Source: Alphaproteobacteria bacterium HGW-Alphaproteobacteria-3 (GTDB lineage: Bacteria; Pseudomonadota; Alphaproteobacteria; Parvibaculales; Parvibaculaceae). From it: a stretch of DNA of 64,000 nt. The notes under the pieces were generated by a model. It was not told the origin of the DNA, did not search any database, and was given only the letters and a program-made list of their open reading frames with translations. The translations under genes were made by a program, and so were the position numbers. Positions 54,094-63,896 of this stretch are shown here, piece by piece; position 1 is the stretch's first letter, and each line of letters opens with the position of its first letter. The stretch covers positions 1 through 64,000 of the forward strand of contig PHEF01000020.1 in NCBI GenBank assembly GCA_002842875.1. The letters run 5' to 3'.

Positions 54094-54452
54094 ACGACGG
54101 TATCTCTCGGGTTCTGGACTATATTGACCACATGCTGCAGGCGACGGACAGAATCGCGCGGTATGTGGAAGGCATGGATAGACAGGCTTTTCTGAGAGAC
54201 GAACTCGTGCAGGACGCCGTGATCCGCAATCTGGAGATACTCGGAGAGGCCGCCCGCAACATCGAGAAGCATGCTCCCGATTTTGTGGAGCGCCATCGCC
54301 ACATCCCTTGGGCGGCGATCTACGGCATGCGCAACCGTGTTACTCACGGCTACTTTAGTGTCGATATCGATCTCGTCTGGAAGACATTGAAGAAAGATAT
54401 TCCTGAACTGGATGCCGCGCTGAAATCCCTCCGGTCGCAGGCGAAAGAGTGA
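54090..54452 (+). CDS. hepT: HEPN-domain RNase toxin (HepT-like, DUF86)
   Basis: The 120-residue helical protein carries the HEPN RNase motif R-x4-H-x-Y (RNRVTHGY) near residue 91-98 and the family segment [20 protein letters not shown]. HepT cleaves RNA when not neutralised by the MNT partner, which AMPylates the motif tyrosine. All key residues are intact, so the module may be active. Its stop overlaps the start of the uracil-DNA glycosylase gene by one base (TGATG), so the module is coupled to a DNA repair gene. Confidence 0.88.
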   Translation: MNDGISRVLDYIDHMLQATDRIARYVEGMDRQAFLRDELVQDAVIRNLEILGEAARNIEKHAPDFVERHRHIPWAAIYGMRNRVTHGYFSVDIDLVWKTLKKDIPELDAALKSLRSQAKE

Positions 54453-55342
54453 TGGAAAACGGCGGACAGAACCTGACACCGCAGGAAGCCGCCGCGCTGC
54501 TTGCCTTCCATGTCGAGGCGGGCGTCGGGGATTTCTTCTGCGACGAACCGGTGAACCGCTATGCGTTGCAGGACTCCGCAACGCCGGAGCCCGCAGCGCA
54601 AGTGCGCGCACCCCGCGAGCTGCCGCGCGGCACCCGCCCCGACCCGCGCGGGGAAGCCGCGCCACCGCAGGCCGCGCCGCCGCGTACCGCCGCGCCGTCT
54701 GCCATTCCGCTCGAGGATGCGCAGGCCGCCGCGAGCGCGCGCATCCTTGCCGCGCGCTGTTCGACGCTGGAAGAGTTGCGCGAGGCACTTGCGAATTTCG
54801 AGGGCTGTCCGCTCCGCTACACGGCCAAGAACCTCGTCTTTGCCGACGGCAACCCGAAGGCGCGCGTGATGATGGTGGGCGAAGCACCGGGCCGCGACGA
54901 GGATCTGCAGGGCCTGCCCTTTGTCGGCCGCGCGGGGCATTTGCTCGACAAGATGCTCGCCTCGATCGGGCTCGACCGCACCTCCGTTTATATCGTCAAC
55001 ACCCTGCCCTGGCGCCCGCCGGGCAACCGCACGCCGACGCCGGCCGAACACGCCGTCTGCATGCCCTTCGTCGAACGCCATATCGAACTCGTGGCGCCGG
55101 AAGTGCTGGTGCTGCTCGGCGGCGTTTCGGCCAAACAGCTTCTCGACACCGACACCGGCATCATGCGGCTGCGCGGCAAATGGGCGACGGTTCGGATCGG
55201 CGGGCGCGACATCCCCGCCCTGCCGGCGCTCCATCCGGCCTATCTGCTCCGCCAGCCGGCCCAGAAGCGGCTCGCCTGGCGGGATCTCCTTGCCCTCAAG
55301 GCACGGCTTGCCCCCGCGGACCGGACTGCCGGGGCGCATTAA
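54452..55342 (+). CDS. Uracil-DNA glycosylase, family 4-type
   Basis: The enzyme removes uracil from DNA. The 296-residue product has a disordered Pro/Ala-rich N-terminal part (residues ~45-90), then the UDG fold: [28 protein letters not shown] (catalytic water-activating region), [20 protein letters not shown] and a C-terminal [13 protein letters not shown]. One likely iron-sulfur cysteine is in [10 protein letters not shown]. Start is ATG at 54452; a GTG immediately before is also in frame. It overlaps the hepT stop, so a promoter upstream of the TA pair may drive it. Confidence 0.88.
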   Translation: MENGGQNLTPQEAAALLAFHVEAGVGDFFCDEPVNRYALQDSATPEPAAQVRAPRELPRGTRPDPRGEAAPPQAAPPRTAAPSAIPLEDAQAAASARILAARCSTLEELREALANFEGCPLRYTAKNLVFADGNPKARVMMVGEAPGRDEDLQGLPFVGRAGHLLDKMLASIGLDRTSVYIVNTLPWRPPGNRTPTPAEHAVCMPFVERHIELVAPEVLVLLGGVSAKQLLDTDTGIMRLRGKWATVRIGGRDIPALPALHPAYLLRQPAQKRLAWRDLLALKARLAPADRTAGAH

Positions 55343-55417
55343 CCCTTTCGTCCATTTTCGGGACAGCCGGGCCGATCCGCGCTTGTGAGCGGCGCTTGCG
55401 CCGTTAAGATACGCCCC

Positions 55418-57220
55418 ATGTTCCGGGGGGCTCACCATCTTTCCGTCGCGCGCGCGGCGGGCCGAGCGATCTGTGCGGCAGCCTTCGGCGCCGCGCTTTT
55501 CCTTTGTGCATCCCCTCCCGCCATTGCCCGCAACATCCTCCTAGCCGAGGCAAGCGGCCAGATGCCGACCCGCATCTGGAGCCCGGAAATCCTGAACGGT
55601 TCCGACCGCGAGCTCTACCGCGACATCTTCGCGGCGACGGAGCGCGGACGTTTCACGGAAGCCGGCAAGCTCGCCGCGAAGCTCAGGGACAAGCGTCTCA
55701 TGGGCCATGTCCTTTATGTGAAGTACATGGGCGTCCACTACACGACGCGCTATGGGGAACTGAAGGACTGGCTCGCCCGGTACAACGACCATCCCGGCGC
55801 CGCCGACATCCACAAACTCGCGCTGAGGAAGCGCGGCGCCGCCGCTTATCCGGCGAAGCCCGAGCCGCGCCGCTGGCGCCAGCCGATGCATGCGGCCTAC
55901 GCGGTCGATGACGGCGCCATCGAGAACCCCTCCGCCCGCTTCCGCGAAATCGACCGCGAGGTCCGCCGCATGGTGTCGAGCGGCACCGCGGACAAGGCGC
56001 AGGCCTATATTCGCCGCAGCAACATCCGCGGCGCGCTGACGAGCCTCGAATTCGACAAGGTGCGCGAGCGCATCGTCGCCTCCTATTATCTCGAAGGCGA
56101 AAACGAGAAGGCCTACGCGCTCGCCTCCGACATCCTGCAGACGCATGGCAGCGGCGTGCCGCTCGCGAACTGGTATGCCGGGCTCGCCGCGTGGCGGATG
56201 GAAAACTATGCGACCGCGGCCGGTCATTTCGAGCGGCTCTCGGGCAGCCCCCGCATCTCCGAATGGACGAAGGCGGCAGGCGGCTTCTGGGCCGCGCGGT
56301 CCTGGCTCGCGGCGGGCAGGCCCGAAAAGGTTGCGCCGCTCCTCGAACGCGCCGCCGATACCGGCGCCACCTTCTACGGCATTCTCGCGACGCGCCAGCT
56401 TGGCCGCGCGCTCCATATCGACTGGGTGGAACCGCGCATCGACGAAGCCTCCTTCCGTGCACTGACGGAAACGGACCAGGTCGCCCGCGCCGTCGCGCTC
56501 ATGCAGATCGGCAAGCGCGACCTCGCGCGCGAGGAACTGATCCGCGCCCATGCGCTCATCGACCCCTCGCTCGATCAGGCGATGATCGCGCTCGCCGCCT
56601 TCTACGATCTTCCCGCCGTCGAGCTTCAGGTGGCGAATGCCGCCTATGTGCCGCCGTCGGGCGCGCAGCACGGCCGCATCGTTCTCAATGCCGGGCTCTT
56701 TCCCGTTCCCGATTACAAGCCGAGCACCGGCTACAAGGTCGACCCGGCGCTCCTCTTTGCCTTCATGCGGCAGGAGAGCAAGTTCCGCCCCGACGCGACC
56801 TCATGGGCCGGCGCGCGCGGCCTCATGCAGATCATGCCGGCCACCGCGAGCCACATCGCGCAGGACCGTTCGCTTGCGCGCGACAACAAGGACAAGCTTC
56901 TCGATCCGACCTTCAACATCACGCTCGGACAGGACTACCTCACCGAGCTGATGGGATCGGGCGAACCTCACGGCAATCTCTTCATGCTGACGACGGCCTA
57001 TAATGGCGGCCCGGGCAATCTCAACCGCTGGCTCGCGAGCATGGACTTCAAGGGCGACCCCTTCCTCTTCATCGAGAGCATTCCGGCCGCCGAAACGCGC
57101 GGCTATATCGAGCGCGTCGTCACCAATTACTGGATCTACAGCGAGCGCCTCGGCCAACCCGTCGGCTCGCTCGACGCGTCCGCCTCCGGCGCCTGGCCGG
57201 TCTACAAGCCGGTGCGCTGA
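55418..57220 (+). CDS. Soluble lytic transglycosylase (SLT family)
   Basis: The 600-residue product has a signal peptide (residues ~1-37, SPPAIA cleavage region), a long helical superhelix domain with TPR-like repeats, and a C-terminal SLT catalytic domain (residues ~440-580). The latter has FAFMRQESKFRPDATSWAGARGLMQIMPATA (catalytic Glu) and a later TAYNGGPGNLNRWL. It cleaves peptidoglycan glycan strands in the periplasm. The start at 55418 (MFRGAHHL) is chosen over the in-frame 55385 to give a normal leader. The gene follows the uracil-DNA glycosylase with a 75-base spacer. Confidence 0.9.
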   Translation: MFRGAHHLSVARAAGRAICAAAFGAALFLCASPPAIARNILLAEASGQMPTRIWSPEILNGSDRELYRDIFAATERGRFTEAGKLAAKLRDKRLMGHVLYVKYMGVHYTTRYGELKDWLARYNDHPGAADIHKLALRKRGAAAYPAKPEPRRWRQPMHAAYAVDDGAIENPSARFREIDREVRRMVSSGTADKAQAYIRRSNIRGALTSLEFDKVRERIVASYYLEGENEKAYALASDILQTHGSGVPLANWYAGLAAWRMENYATAAGHFERLSGSPRISEWTKAAGGFWAARSWLAAGRPEKVAPLLERAADTGATFYGILATRQLGRALHIDWVEPRIDEASFRALTETDQVARAVALMQIGKRDLAREELIRAHALIDPSLDQAMIALAAFYDLPAVELQVANAAYVPPSGAQHGRIVLNAGLFPVPDYKPSTGYKVDPALLFAFMRQESKFRPDATSWAGARGLMQIMPATASHIAQDRSLARDNKDKLLDPTFNITLGQDYLTELMGSGEPHGNLFMLTTAYNGGPGNLNRWLASMDFKGDPFLFIESIPAAETRGYIERVVTNYWIYSERLGQPVGSLDASASGAWPVYKPVR

Positions 57221-57299
57221 CCCGCTCTCCCCTAACGTCGCGACTCCTTCGATTTTTTCGGTTATATGAACCTTTCCTCCCGCTTGAAAGGTTCCCGCC

Positions 57300-57842
57300 A
57301 TGCCCGGCATCGACGAGACCCGCGACTTCATTCCACTCAATATCGCCGTCCTGACCGTGTCGGACACGCGTACGCATGAGGACGACAAGTCCGGCGATAT
57401 CCTCGCCGAGCGGATCGAAAAGGCGGGCCATGCGGTCGCCGCGCGGCGCATCGTGCAGGACGACAAGGGTCTCATCCGCGCCGCCCTCAAATCCTGGATC
57501 GCCGATCACCGCATCGACGTCGTGATCTCGACCGGCGGCACCGGCCTCACCGGGCGCGACGTCACGCCGGAAGCCTTCCAGTCCGTCTACGACAAGGAAA
57601 TCGAAGGCTTCGCGGCGCTCTTCCACCGCATCTCCTACGAGAAGATCGGCACCTCCACGATCCAGTCGCGGGCGACGGCCGGCGTGGCGCAAGGCACCTA
57701 TCTCTTCGCGCTGCCGGGTTCGCCCGGCGCCTGCAAGGATGGCTGGGACGAAATCCTCGTCCACCAGCTCGACTATCGCTACCGGCCCTGCAACTTCGTC
57801 GAGATCATGCCGCGCCTCGAAGAACACAAGCTGCGGAAGTGA
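57300..57842 (+). CDS. moaB: Molybdenum cofactor biosynthesis protein B
   Basis: MoaB/MogA-type proteins adenylylate molybdopterin before metal insertion. The 180-residue product has the fold's [16 protein letters not shown] motif, an N-terminal [18 protein letters not shown] and [14 protein letters not shown]. The length fits MoaB. No other moa genes are present nearby. Confidence 0.92.
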   Translation: MPGIDETRDFIPLNIAVLTVSDTRTHEDDKSGDILAERIEKAGHAVAARRIVQDDKGLIRAALKSWIADHRIDVVISTGGTGLTGRDVTPEAFQSVYDKEIEGFAALFHRISYEKIGTSTIQSRATAGVAQGTYLFALPGSPGACKDGWDEILVHQLDYRYRPCNFVEIMPRLEEHKLRK

Positions 57843-57924
57843 CCGCACTTTTCCGTTGTGCGTTTCTCCCTCTCGCGGCACGATTCAGCCCGGAGCGAGA
57901 ATCACGGATGCGGGAGGCCGGACG

Positions 57925-58350
57925 GTGTTCAAGGAATTCAGGGAATTCGCCCTCAAGGGCAATGTGCTCGACATGGCTGTCGGCATCATCATCGGTGCCG
58001 CCTTCACCACCATCGTGAAGTCGCTCGTCGACGACATCATCATGCCGCCTCTCGGCGTCATGCTGGGCGGGGTCGATTTCACCGACTATTTCATCGCGCT
58101 CACCGCGGGCGCTGCCCCGGCGACGCTTGCCGAGGCGCAGGCGGCCGGCATTCCCGCGCTCGCCTATGGCAAGTTCGTCAACGCGATCCTGCAATTCACC
58201 ATCGTCGCCTTCGCGCTCTTTCTCGTCATCCGCCAGATGAACCGGTTGAAGGCGCGCATCGCCAAGGGCGAAGCGGCGCCGCCCGCCGCCCCGCCGCGCC
58301 AGGAAGTGCTGCTGGAGGAAATCCGCGACGCGCTCAGGGCGAAGGGCTGA
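57925..58350 (+). CDS. mscL: Large-conductance mechanosensitive channel
   Basis: MscL opens under membrane tension to release solutes during hypo-osmotic shock. The 141-residue product has [43 protein letters not shown] as the first helix and [16 protein letters not shown] as the second, with the periplasmic loop between and the cytoplasmic C-terminal helix. The start is GTG at 57925; a GGGAGG motif lies upstream. All elements of the family are present. Confidence 0.95.
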   Translation: MFKEFREFALKGNVLDMAVGIIIGAAFTTIVKSLVDDIIMPPLGVMLGGVDFTDYFIALTAGAAPATLAEAQAAGIPALAYGKFVNAILQFTIVAFALFLVIRQMNRLKARIAKGEAAPPAAPPRQEVLLEEIRDALRAKG

Positions 58351-58360
58351 GGCGGGGGCG

Positions 58361-58960
58361 CTACCCGCGCCGCCATTTCACGAGGTCCTTGCCCTCGTCG
58401 ATATCGGCGAGCGTTGCGACCATTGCCACGCTCATGTTCCGTTCACGGATATTCTTCAGCGTATCGTCCAGCGTCTCAGCGCTTGACCAGCGCACGCCGT
58501 CGAATATCTCGCGCACGCGCGGGCGGCGGCGCAGTCCCACGAGCCAGTAGCCGCCATCGTCGGCCGGGCCGATGACCGCGTCATGGTTCCCGAGCGCGGC
58601 AAAGGCGGCGGCGATGTGGTGGCGTTCGATGCCGGGAATATCCGCGCCGATAATGACGACGGGTCCGGGCGGCAGGTCGCGGAAAAGCCGCCCCATGCGG
58701 GCGCCGAGGTCGCCTTCACCTTGCGGGATGCAGGGGATGCCGCCCGGCCAGATGCCCCGCTCATGCACCGCGCGGTCGGGCGAGACCGCGATCGCGGTCC
58801 GCCAGCGCGGATCCTGCCCGACGCGGCGGACGAGGCTTTCGCTTGCCGAGCGGAAGAAGCGCAGCGCCTCCGGCCCGCCAACGTCCCGCGCGAGCCGCGT
58901 CTTCACACGGCCGATCAGCGGCTGCTTCGCCATGATCACGAGTTGCGGGTCGAGGGACAT
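58361..58960 (-). CDS. DUF2064/TIGR04282 glycosyltransferase-like protein
   Basis: The 199-residue product has a nucleotide-diphospho-sugar transferase-like fold. VIMAKQPLIGRVKTRLARDVG at the N terminus, VIIGADIPGI and DAVIGPADDGGYWLVGLRR match the TIGR04282 family. These proteins often sit with TIGR04283 glycosyltransferases, as here, and are thought to act in synthesis of an unknown glycan or glycolipid. The neighbour at 59115 is the TIGR04283 partner, separated by a type A palindromic element. Confidence 0.85.
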   Translation of the reverse strand: MSLDPQLVIMAKQPLIGRVKTRLARDVGGPEALRFFRSASESLVRRVGQDPRWRTAIAVSPDRAVHERGIWPGGIPCIPQGEGDLGARMGRLFRDLPPGPVVIIGADIPGIERHHIAAAFAALGNHDAVIGPADDGGYWLVGLRRRPRVREIFDGVRWSSAETLDDTLKNIRERNMSVAMVATLADIDEGKDLVKWRRG

Positions 58961-58997
58961 TGGGGGCGCTCAATGGATTCCGATTGTTCACAAAAAC

Positions 58998-59089
58998 CGT
59001 CATGACCCGCTTCATGCGGGTCATCCACGTCTTTCTTTGCGGCAATCACCATAAAGACGTGGATGGCCCGGACAAGCCGGGCCATGACG
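58998..59089. repeat. Dispersed palindromic element, type A copy 2 (92 bp, inverted)
   Basis: The element starts CGTCATGACCCGCTTCATGC and ends GCCGGGCCATGACG. Read on the minus strand it matches 3038-3129, with changes mainly in the central loop. It separates the two glycosyltransferase-like genes. Confidence 0.88.
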
Positions 59090-59114
59090 AATAAAAAGAA
59101 TGTGAAGTACCGCC

Positions 59115-59822
59115 TTACTGATAGACCTTCGCGATCAGTCGCGGCGGCACGCGCAGATAATAAAGCGCGAGACAGAAGAGATTGCGGGAAGTGCGCGCGA
59201 GGAAACCGTCCCTGAGGTAACGCGCCGGGCTCGTCACGGCTGGCGTGCGGAACATCACGAGCCGCTTGCGCGGAATACGCCGCACGAGGTCCACATCCTC
59301 CATCAGCGGCAGATCGCGAAAGCCGCCCAGCTTCTCGTAGAGCCGCCGGTTGATCAGCAGGCCCTGGTCGCCATAAGGCAGCTTCATCAGCGCGCAGCGC
59401 AGCGCCACCATGCGTTCGATGAGCCTCGCCCAGCCGGAGAAATCGTCGAGCGCGAAGCGGAACGATGCCGCCATCTCGCCGTCGCGGAAGCGCCCGCTCT
59501 CGATCTGCTCGAAAAATTTCCCGACCTCGGCAACCCAGCCGGGTTCGAGCACCGTGTCGGCGTGAAGAAAGAGAAGCCAGTTGCCCTTCGCCGCCTTCGC
59601 GCCGGCGGCGAGTTGCGGTCCCCGCCCCTTCGGCGCGCGCACGAGCTTCGCGCCGGCCGCCTCGACGATCTCCAGCGTCTCGTCGCCTGAGCCGCCATCC
59701 ACCACGATCACTTCCTGCACGAGCCCGCGCACGGCGGCGGGTACCAGCGGCGCCAGCGTCCGGGTCAGGGTCTCCTCGGCATTCAGGGTCGGAATGATGA
59801 CGCTCAGCATGGCGCGCATCAT
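59115..59822 (-). CDS. TIGR04283-family glycosyltransferase (GT2)
   Basis: The 235-residue product has a GT-A fold: LSVIIPTLNAEETLTRTL, the metal-binding LLFLHADTVLEPG and a C-terminal acceptor region with GGFRDLPLMEDVDLVRR. The family works with TIGR04282 proteins, which adjoin it. The catalytic role is inferred. Possible starts are ATGs at 59822, 59819 and 59810; the last gives the shortest, family-like N terminus (MLSVIIP). Confidence 0.86.
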   Translation of the reverse strand: MMRAMLSVIIPTLNAEETLTRTLAPLVPAAVRGLVQEVIVVDGGSGDETLEIVEAAGAKLVRAPKGRGPQLAAGAKAAKGNWLLFLHADTVLEPGWVAEVGKFFEQIESGRFRDGEMAASFRFALDDFSGWARLIERMVALRCALMKLPYGDQGLLINRRLYEKLGGFRDLPLMEDVDLVRRIPRKRLVMFRTPAVTSPARYLRDGFLARTSRNLFCLALYYLRVPPRLIAKVYQ

Positions 59823-59868
59823 AACGATCCGCGCGTTTTAGCCAAATTTCTTCAAGGGCAGAGATAAT

Positions 59869-59883
59869 GTTCTTGTTCTGTTC
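59869..59883. promoter_or_regulatory. LexA (SOS) box, alphaproteobacterial type
   Basis: GTTC-TTGTTCT-GTTC is a perfect GTTC-N7-GTTC direct repeat, the LexA recognition sequence of alphaproteobacteria. It lies 18 bases before the start of the radical SAM gene and probably overlaps its promoter. Confidence 0.7.
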
Positions 59884-59901
59884 TTGTGTTCTCCTATACT
59901 C

Positions 59902-61137
59902 ATGGCCATGACGACGAGTCGCGAAACAGCGCCCCCCGGCCACCCCGCGCACCCTGCCAATTCCCCGGTTGGCAACCGCGCGGCCAAGCGGCCCCACGGG
60001 CTCCCGGACCACCGCCCCGTCCCCCGCGGGGCCGCCCTCGTACCCCCGAGCGTCCGCGAGCCTTATCTGCCCGAGAGCGGCCGCCGTGGCCGGGGCGCGC
60101 TGACCAACAGGAGCGGCCGCTACGAGCCGCAGTCCCGCGAACTCGCCGATGACGGCTGGAACAATCTCGAAGACGTGCCTGCCCTGAAGACGCAGGTGAC
60201 GGCGGAGAACGCCCGCCACATCATCACGCGCAATGCCTCGCCGGACATTCCCTTCGACCGCTCGATCAATGCCTATCGCGGCTGCGAGCATGGCTGCGTC
60301 TACTGCTTCGCGCGGCCGGCCCATGCCTATATGGGCCTTTCGCCGGGCCTCGATTTCGAGAGCAAGCTCTTCGCCAAGCCCAATGCCGCGCAGTTGCTGG
60401 AAAAGGAACTCTCGCGCGAGGGCTACGAGGTTGCGCCCATCGCCATGGGCACCAACACCGATCCCTATCAGCCGATCGAGCAGCGCTACCGCATCACGCG
60501 GAGCATCCTCGAAGTGCTCTCGGCCTATAATCATCCCGTCACGATCCTCACCAAGTCGGCGCGGATCGTGCGCGACATCGACATTCTCTCCTCGCTTGCG
60601 GAACGCAATCTCGTGCGCGTCGCGCTCTCGGTCACGACGCTCGATGCGAAGCTCGCCCGCGCGCTCGAGCCGCGCGCCTCCACGCCCACGCGCCGCATCG
60701 AGGCGATCGGGCTCCTGTCGGAGGCCGGCATTCCGGTCGGCGCGATGATCGCGCCGATCATCCCGGCCCTGAACGACATGGAGATCGAGAAGCTTCTCAC
60801 CGGCATCTCTTACGCGGGCGCGCGCGATGCGAACTTCGTCATCCTTCGCCTGCCGCTCGAAATCCGCGACATCTTCGTCGAATGGCTGCATGAAAACGTG
60901 CCGGACAAGGCCACCCACGTCATGTCGCTCATCCGCCAGATGCGCGGCGGCAAGGACTACGATGCGAAATGGGCAGAGCGCCAGTCCGGCACCGGCCCTT
61001 ACGCCTGGCAAATCGCACGCCGCTTCGAAATCGCCTGCCGCAAGCTCGGCATCGGCTACGGCTCGCGCGACACCACCGCCCTCGACCGCTCCCAATTCCT
61101 CGTCCCCGGCAGAGGAAAGCAACTGGATTTGCTGTGA
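59902..61137 (+). CDS. PA0069/Rv2578c-family radical SAM protein
   Basis: The 411-residue product has a Pro/Arg-rich N-terminal region (residues 1-85) and a radical SAM domain with the CxxxCxxC cluster motif in YRGCEHGCVYCFARPAHAY. The family resembles spore photoproduct lyase-like proteins of unknown function and often occurs near DNA repair genes. An alphaproteobacterial LexA box lies upstream, supporting a DNA damage role. The ATG at 59902 is chosen; another at 59908 is possible. The domain is complete, including a C-terminal RFEIACRKLG segment. Confidence 0.88.
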   Translation: MAMTTSRETAPPGHPAHPANSPVGNRAAKRPHGLPDHRPVPRGAALVPPSVREPYLPESGRRGRGALTNRSGRYEPQSRELADDGWNNLEDVPALKTQVTAENARHIITRNASPDIPFDRSINAYRGCEHGCVYCFARPAHAYMGLSPGLDFESKLFAKPNAAQLLEKELSREGYEVAPIAMGTNTDPYQPIEQRYRITRSILEVLSAYNHPVTILTKSARIVRDIDILSSLAERNLVRVALSVTTLDAKLARALEPRASTPTRRIEAIGLLSEAGIPVGAMIAPIIPALNDMEIEKLLTGISYAGARDANFVILRLPLEIRDIFVEWLHENVPDKATHVMSLIRQMRGGKDYDAKWAERQSGTGPYAWQIARRFEIACRKLGIGYGSRDTTALDRSQFLVPGRGKQLDLL

Positions 61138-61158
61138 GAGAGCAAAACTAAAAGCAAA

Positions 61159-61188
61159 GTGTCACCCCGGCGAAAGCCGGGGCCCATG
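61159..61188. repeat. Short inverted repeat left of GIY-YIG ORF (30 bp)
   Basis: GTGTCACCCCGGCGAAAGCC... contains the stem CCCCGGC-GAAA-GCCGGGG. It is inverted relative to the copy at 61497-61526, and in the same direction as the copy at 61623-61651. Confidence 0.88.
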
Positions 61189-61205
61189 TGCGGAACGGCA
61201 AACAC

Positions 61206-61493
61206 ATGAGTTACTTCGTCTACATCCTCACCAATCAGAGAAACGGTACCCTCTATGTCGGTGTGACCAACGACATTGCCCGGCGCACATGGGAGCATCG
61301 CGAGGGCATAGGCTCCCGGTTCACCGAACGATACGGCGTACATCGCCTCGTCTACGCGGAAACGCATGACGACGTCGAACAGGCGATCCGGCGCGAGAAG
61401 GCAATCAAGGAATGGAAGCGCGACTGGAAGATCGAACTGATCGAAGGTTCCAATCCCGAGTGGAATGATCTTGCCGAAACATTGAACCGATAG
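61206..61493 (+). CDS. GIY-YIG nuclease-domain protein
   Basis: The 95-residue product is a single GIY-YIG-type domain (YhbQ/UPF0213-like): YFVYILTNQRNGTLYVGVTND holds the paired YxxYV...LYVG motif and REGIGSRFTERYGVHRLVYAE holds conserved basic residues, followed by the Glu-containing helix REKAIKEWKRDWK. Catalytic positions appear intact. It is flanked on both sides by 30-bp inverted copies of a GC-rich hairpin repeat, so the unit resembles a repeat-nuclease-repeat cassette. The ATG at 61206 is preferred over the in-frame 61188, which is within the repeat. Confidence 0.85.
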   Translation: MSYFVYILTNQRNGTLYVGVTNDIARRTWEHREGIGSRFTERYGVHRLVYAETHDDVEQAIRREKAIKEWKRDWKIELIEGSNPEWNDLAETLNR

Positions 61494-61496
61494 TCC

Positions 61497-61526
61497 CATG
61501 GACCCCGGCTTTCGCCGGGGTGACAC
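61497..61526. repeat. Short inverted repeat right of GIY-YIG ORF (30 bp)
   Basis: The copy reads CATGGACCCCGGCTTTCGCC... and ends GGGGTGACAC, the reverse complement of 61159-61188 with one change. It begins 4 bases after the GIY-YIG stop. Confidence 0.88.
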
Positions 61527-61622
61527 CTGATTTTTTTTGTACGGACGGACAAGACATAGAGAGAAGAAGCTACTGGCTAGTATCCTGGCTTCTGTTCTTC
61601 CCAGGATAATCAAAACAACGAA

Positions 61623-61651
61623 TGTCACCCCGGCGAAAGCCGGGGTCCATG
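61623..61651. repeat. Third copy of the GCCGGGG hairpin repeat
   Basis: TGTCACCCCGGCGAAAGCC... with stem CCCCGGC-GAAA-GCCGGGG lies upstream of rnhB. It has the orientation of the left copy at 61159-61188. Confidence 0.85.
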
Positions 61652-61731
61652 GGCGGCGCGGTGCTCACGGAACGAGCGCTCGCAACAAATCAACCTAGCC
61701 ATCTTTCCGGACTCGCGGCACACTCGCGCCC

Positions 61732-62436
61732 ATGCCGCCCCGCAAGACAAAAGCGCCTGCCGCGCTGCCGGATTACGCCTTCGAAACCGGGGAAGGCGCG
61801 CCTTCGCGGCTTGTCTGCGGCGTCGACGAGGCGGGGCGCGGGCCGCTGGCGGGGCCGGTCGTCGCCGCCGCCGTCATCCTCGACATCGCGACCTGCCCGG
61901 ACGGTCTCAACGATTCCAAGAAACTCGATGCCCTCCGCCGCGAGGCGCTTCTCGCCGAGCTCGAAGCCTGCGCCGAGATCGGCATCGGCATCGCGAGCGT
62001 CGAGGAGATCGACGACATCAACATCCTCCAGGCGACCATGCTCGCCATGACGCGCGCCGTCGCCGCCCTTCCCCGCGCGCCGCACATCGCACTCATCGAC
62101 GGCAACCGCTGCCCGCGCGGTCTCGCCTGCGCCTCGCGCGCGGTCGTCCGCGGCGACGGCCTCGTGCTTTCGATCGCGGCCGCCTCGATCGCCGCCAAGG
62201 TCACGCGCGACCGGATGATGACCGCGCTGGCCGAAACGCATCCCGGCTACGGCCTTGAAAACCACATGGGCTACGGCACGCCCGCGCATCTCGATGCGCT
62301 TTCGCGTCTGGGGCCCACGCCCATCCACCGCCGGAGCTTTGCCCCCATACGCAAGATGTTGAGTCCGGCCCTCCCGGAGGGACTCGATCTTGTGCCGGAC
62401 GAATCCGTTAACCTCTTGATTCAAAAGAATTATTGA
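61732..62436 (+). CDS. rnhB: Ribonuclease HII
   Basis: RnhB removes ribonucleotides and RNA primers from DNA duplexes. The 234-residue product shows the catalytic set: [21 protein letters not shown] (Asp, Glu), LIDGNRCP (Asp), and [11 protein letters not shown] with the final Asp-type helix. The [21 protein letters not shown] segment is typical. It has a ~25-residue N-terminal extension. It lies directly before ccrM, a conserved order in alphaproteobacteria. Confidence 0.94.
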   Translation: MPPRKTKAPAALPDYAFETGEGAPSRLVCGVDEAGRGPLAGPVVAAAVILDIATCPDGLNDSKKLDALRREALLAELEACAEIGIGIASVEEIDDINILQATMLAMTRAVAALPRAPHIALIDGNRCPRGLACASRAVVRGDGLVLSIAAASIAAKVTRDRMMTALAETHPGYGLENHMGYGTPAHLDALSRLGPTPIHRRSFAPIRKMLSPALPEGLDLVPDESVNLLIQKNY

Positions 62437-62456
62437 CCGCTCAACCGCGCTGACTC
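62401..62456. promoter_or_regulatory. Three GANTC sites in the ccrM promoter region
   Basis: GAATC (62401-62405), GATTC (62418-62422) and GACTC (62452-62456) lie in the last ~90 bases before the ccrM start. They are CcrM targets, so methylation by CcrM could feed back on its own transcription, as known in Caulobacter. The first two lie within the rnhB 3' end. Confidence 0.6.
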
Positions 62457-62460
62457 ATGA

Positions 62461-63603
<1,143 letters not shown>

Positions 63604-63609
63604 GAGGCG

Positions 63610-63647
63610 GTTCGCGTAAGCGAACGAAAAGGTCCGGTGGACCTTTT
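63610..63647 (+). terminator. Tandem hairpins after ccrM
   Basis: GTTCGC-GTAA-GCGAAC (63610-63625) is followed by AAAAGGTCC-GGT-GGACCTTTT (63627-63647). The second stem with A/T ends is a good rho-independent terminator in either direction. Confidence 0.75.
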
Positions 63648-63750
63648 CGAGCCTCGAACGCCCTGAGCCATGCGAAGGGCCGGGCAGGCTTCACCCTTAT
63701 GACGTCATTGCCGCATGACGATGATGCTTTAATCCGTACTCAAACAAAAT

Positions 63751-63840
63751 TGTCATCCCGGCACTTGTTGCCGGGACCCAATCCAACTCACCACGAAACC
63801 GCAAGACCAATGGGTCCCGGGAATAAATCCCGGGATGACA
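63751..63840. repeat. Dispersed palindromic element, type C copy 2 (90 bp)
   Basis: The element starts TGTCATCCCGGCACTTGTTG and ends CCCGGGATGACA. It matches 41661-41748 in the outer arms; the centre differs. Similarity extends past the right end into ACTTCTATTTT, inverted relative to the AATAGAAGT flank of the other copy. Confidence 0.88.
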
Positions 63841-63896
63841 CTTCTATTTTGATATCCCGACGAAGCCGCCCATTTGATCTTTATACTGATTACATC

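Noticed and set aside
58936-61122. 728-residue frame on the minus strand across the glycosyltransferase and radical SAM genes
   Set aside because: It runs through two recognisable genes and a repeat, with no family features of its own.
61159-61651. CRISPR-like array
   Set aside because: The three 30-bp repeats are in mixed orientation with very unequal spacing (about 310 and 96 bases) and one interval is a protein gene; there are no cas genes.
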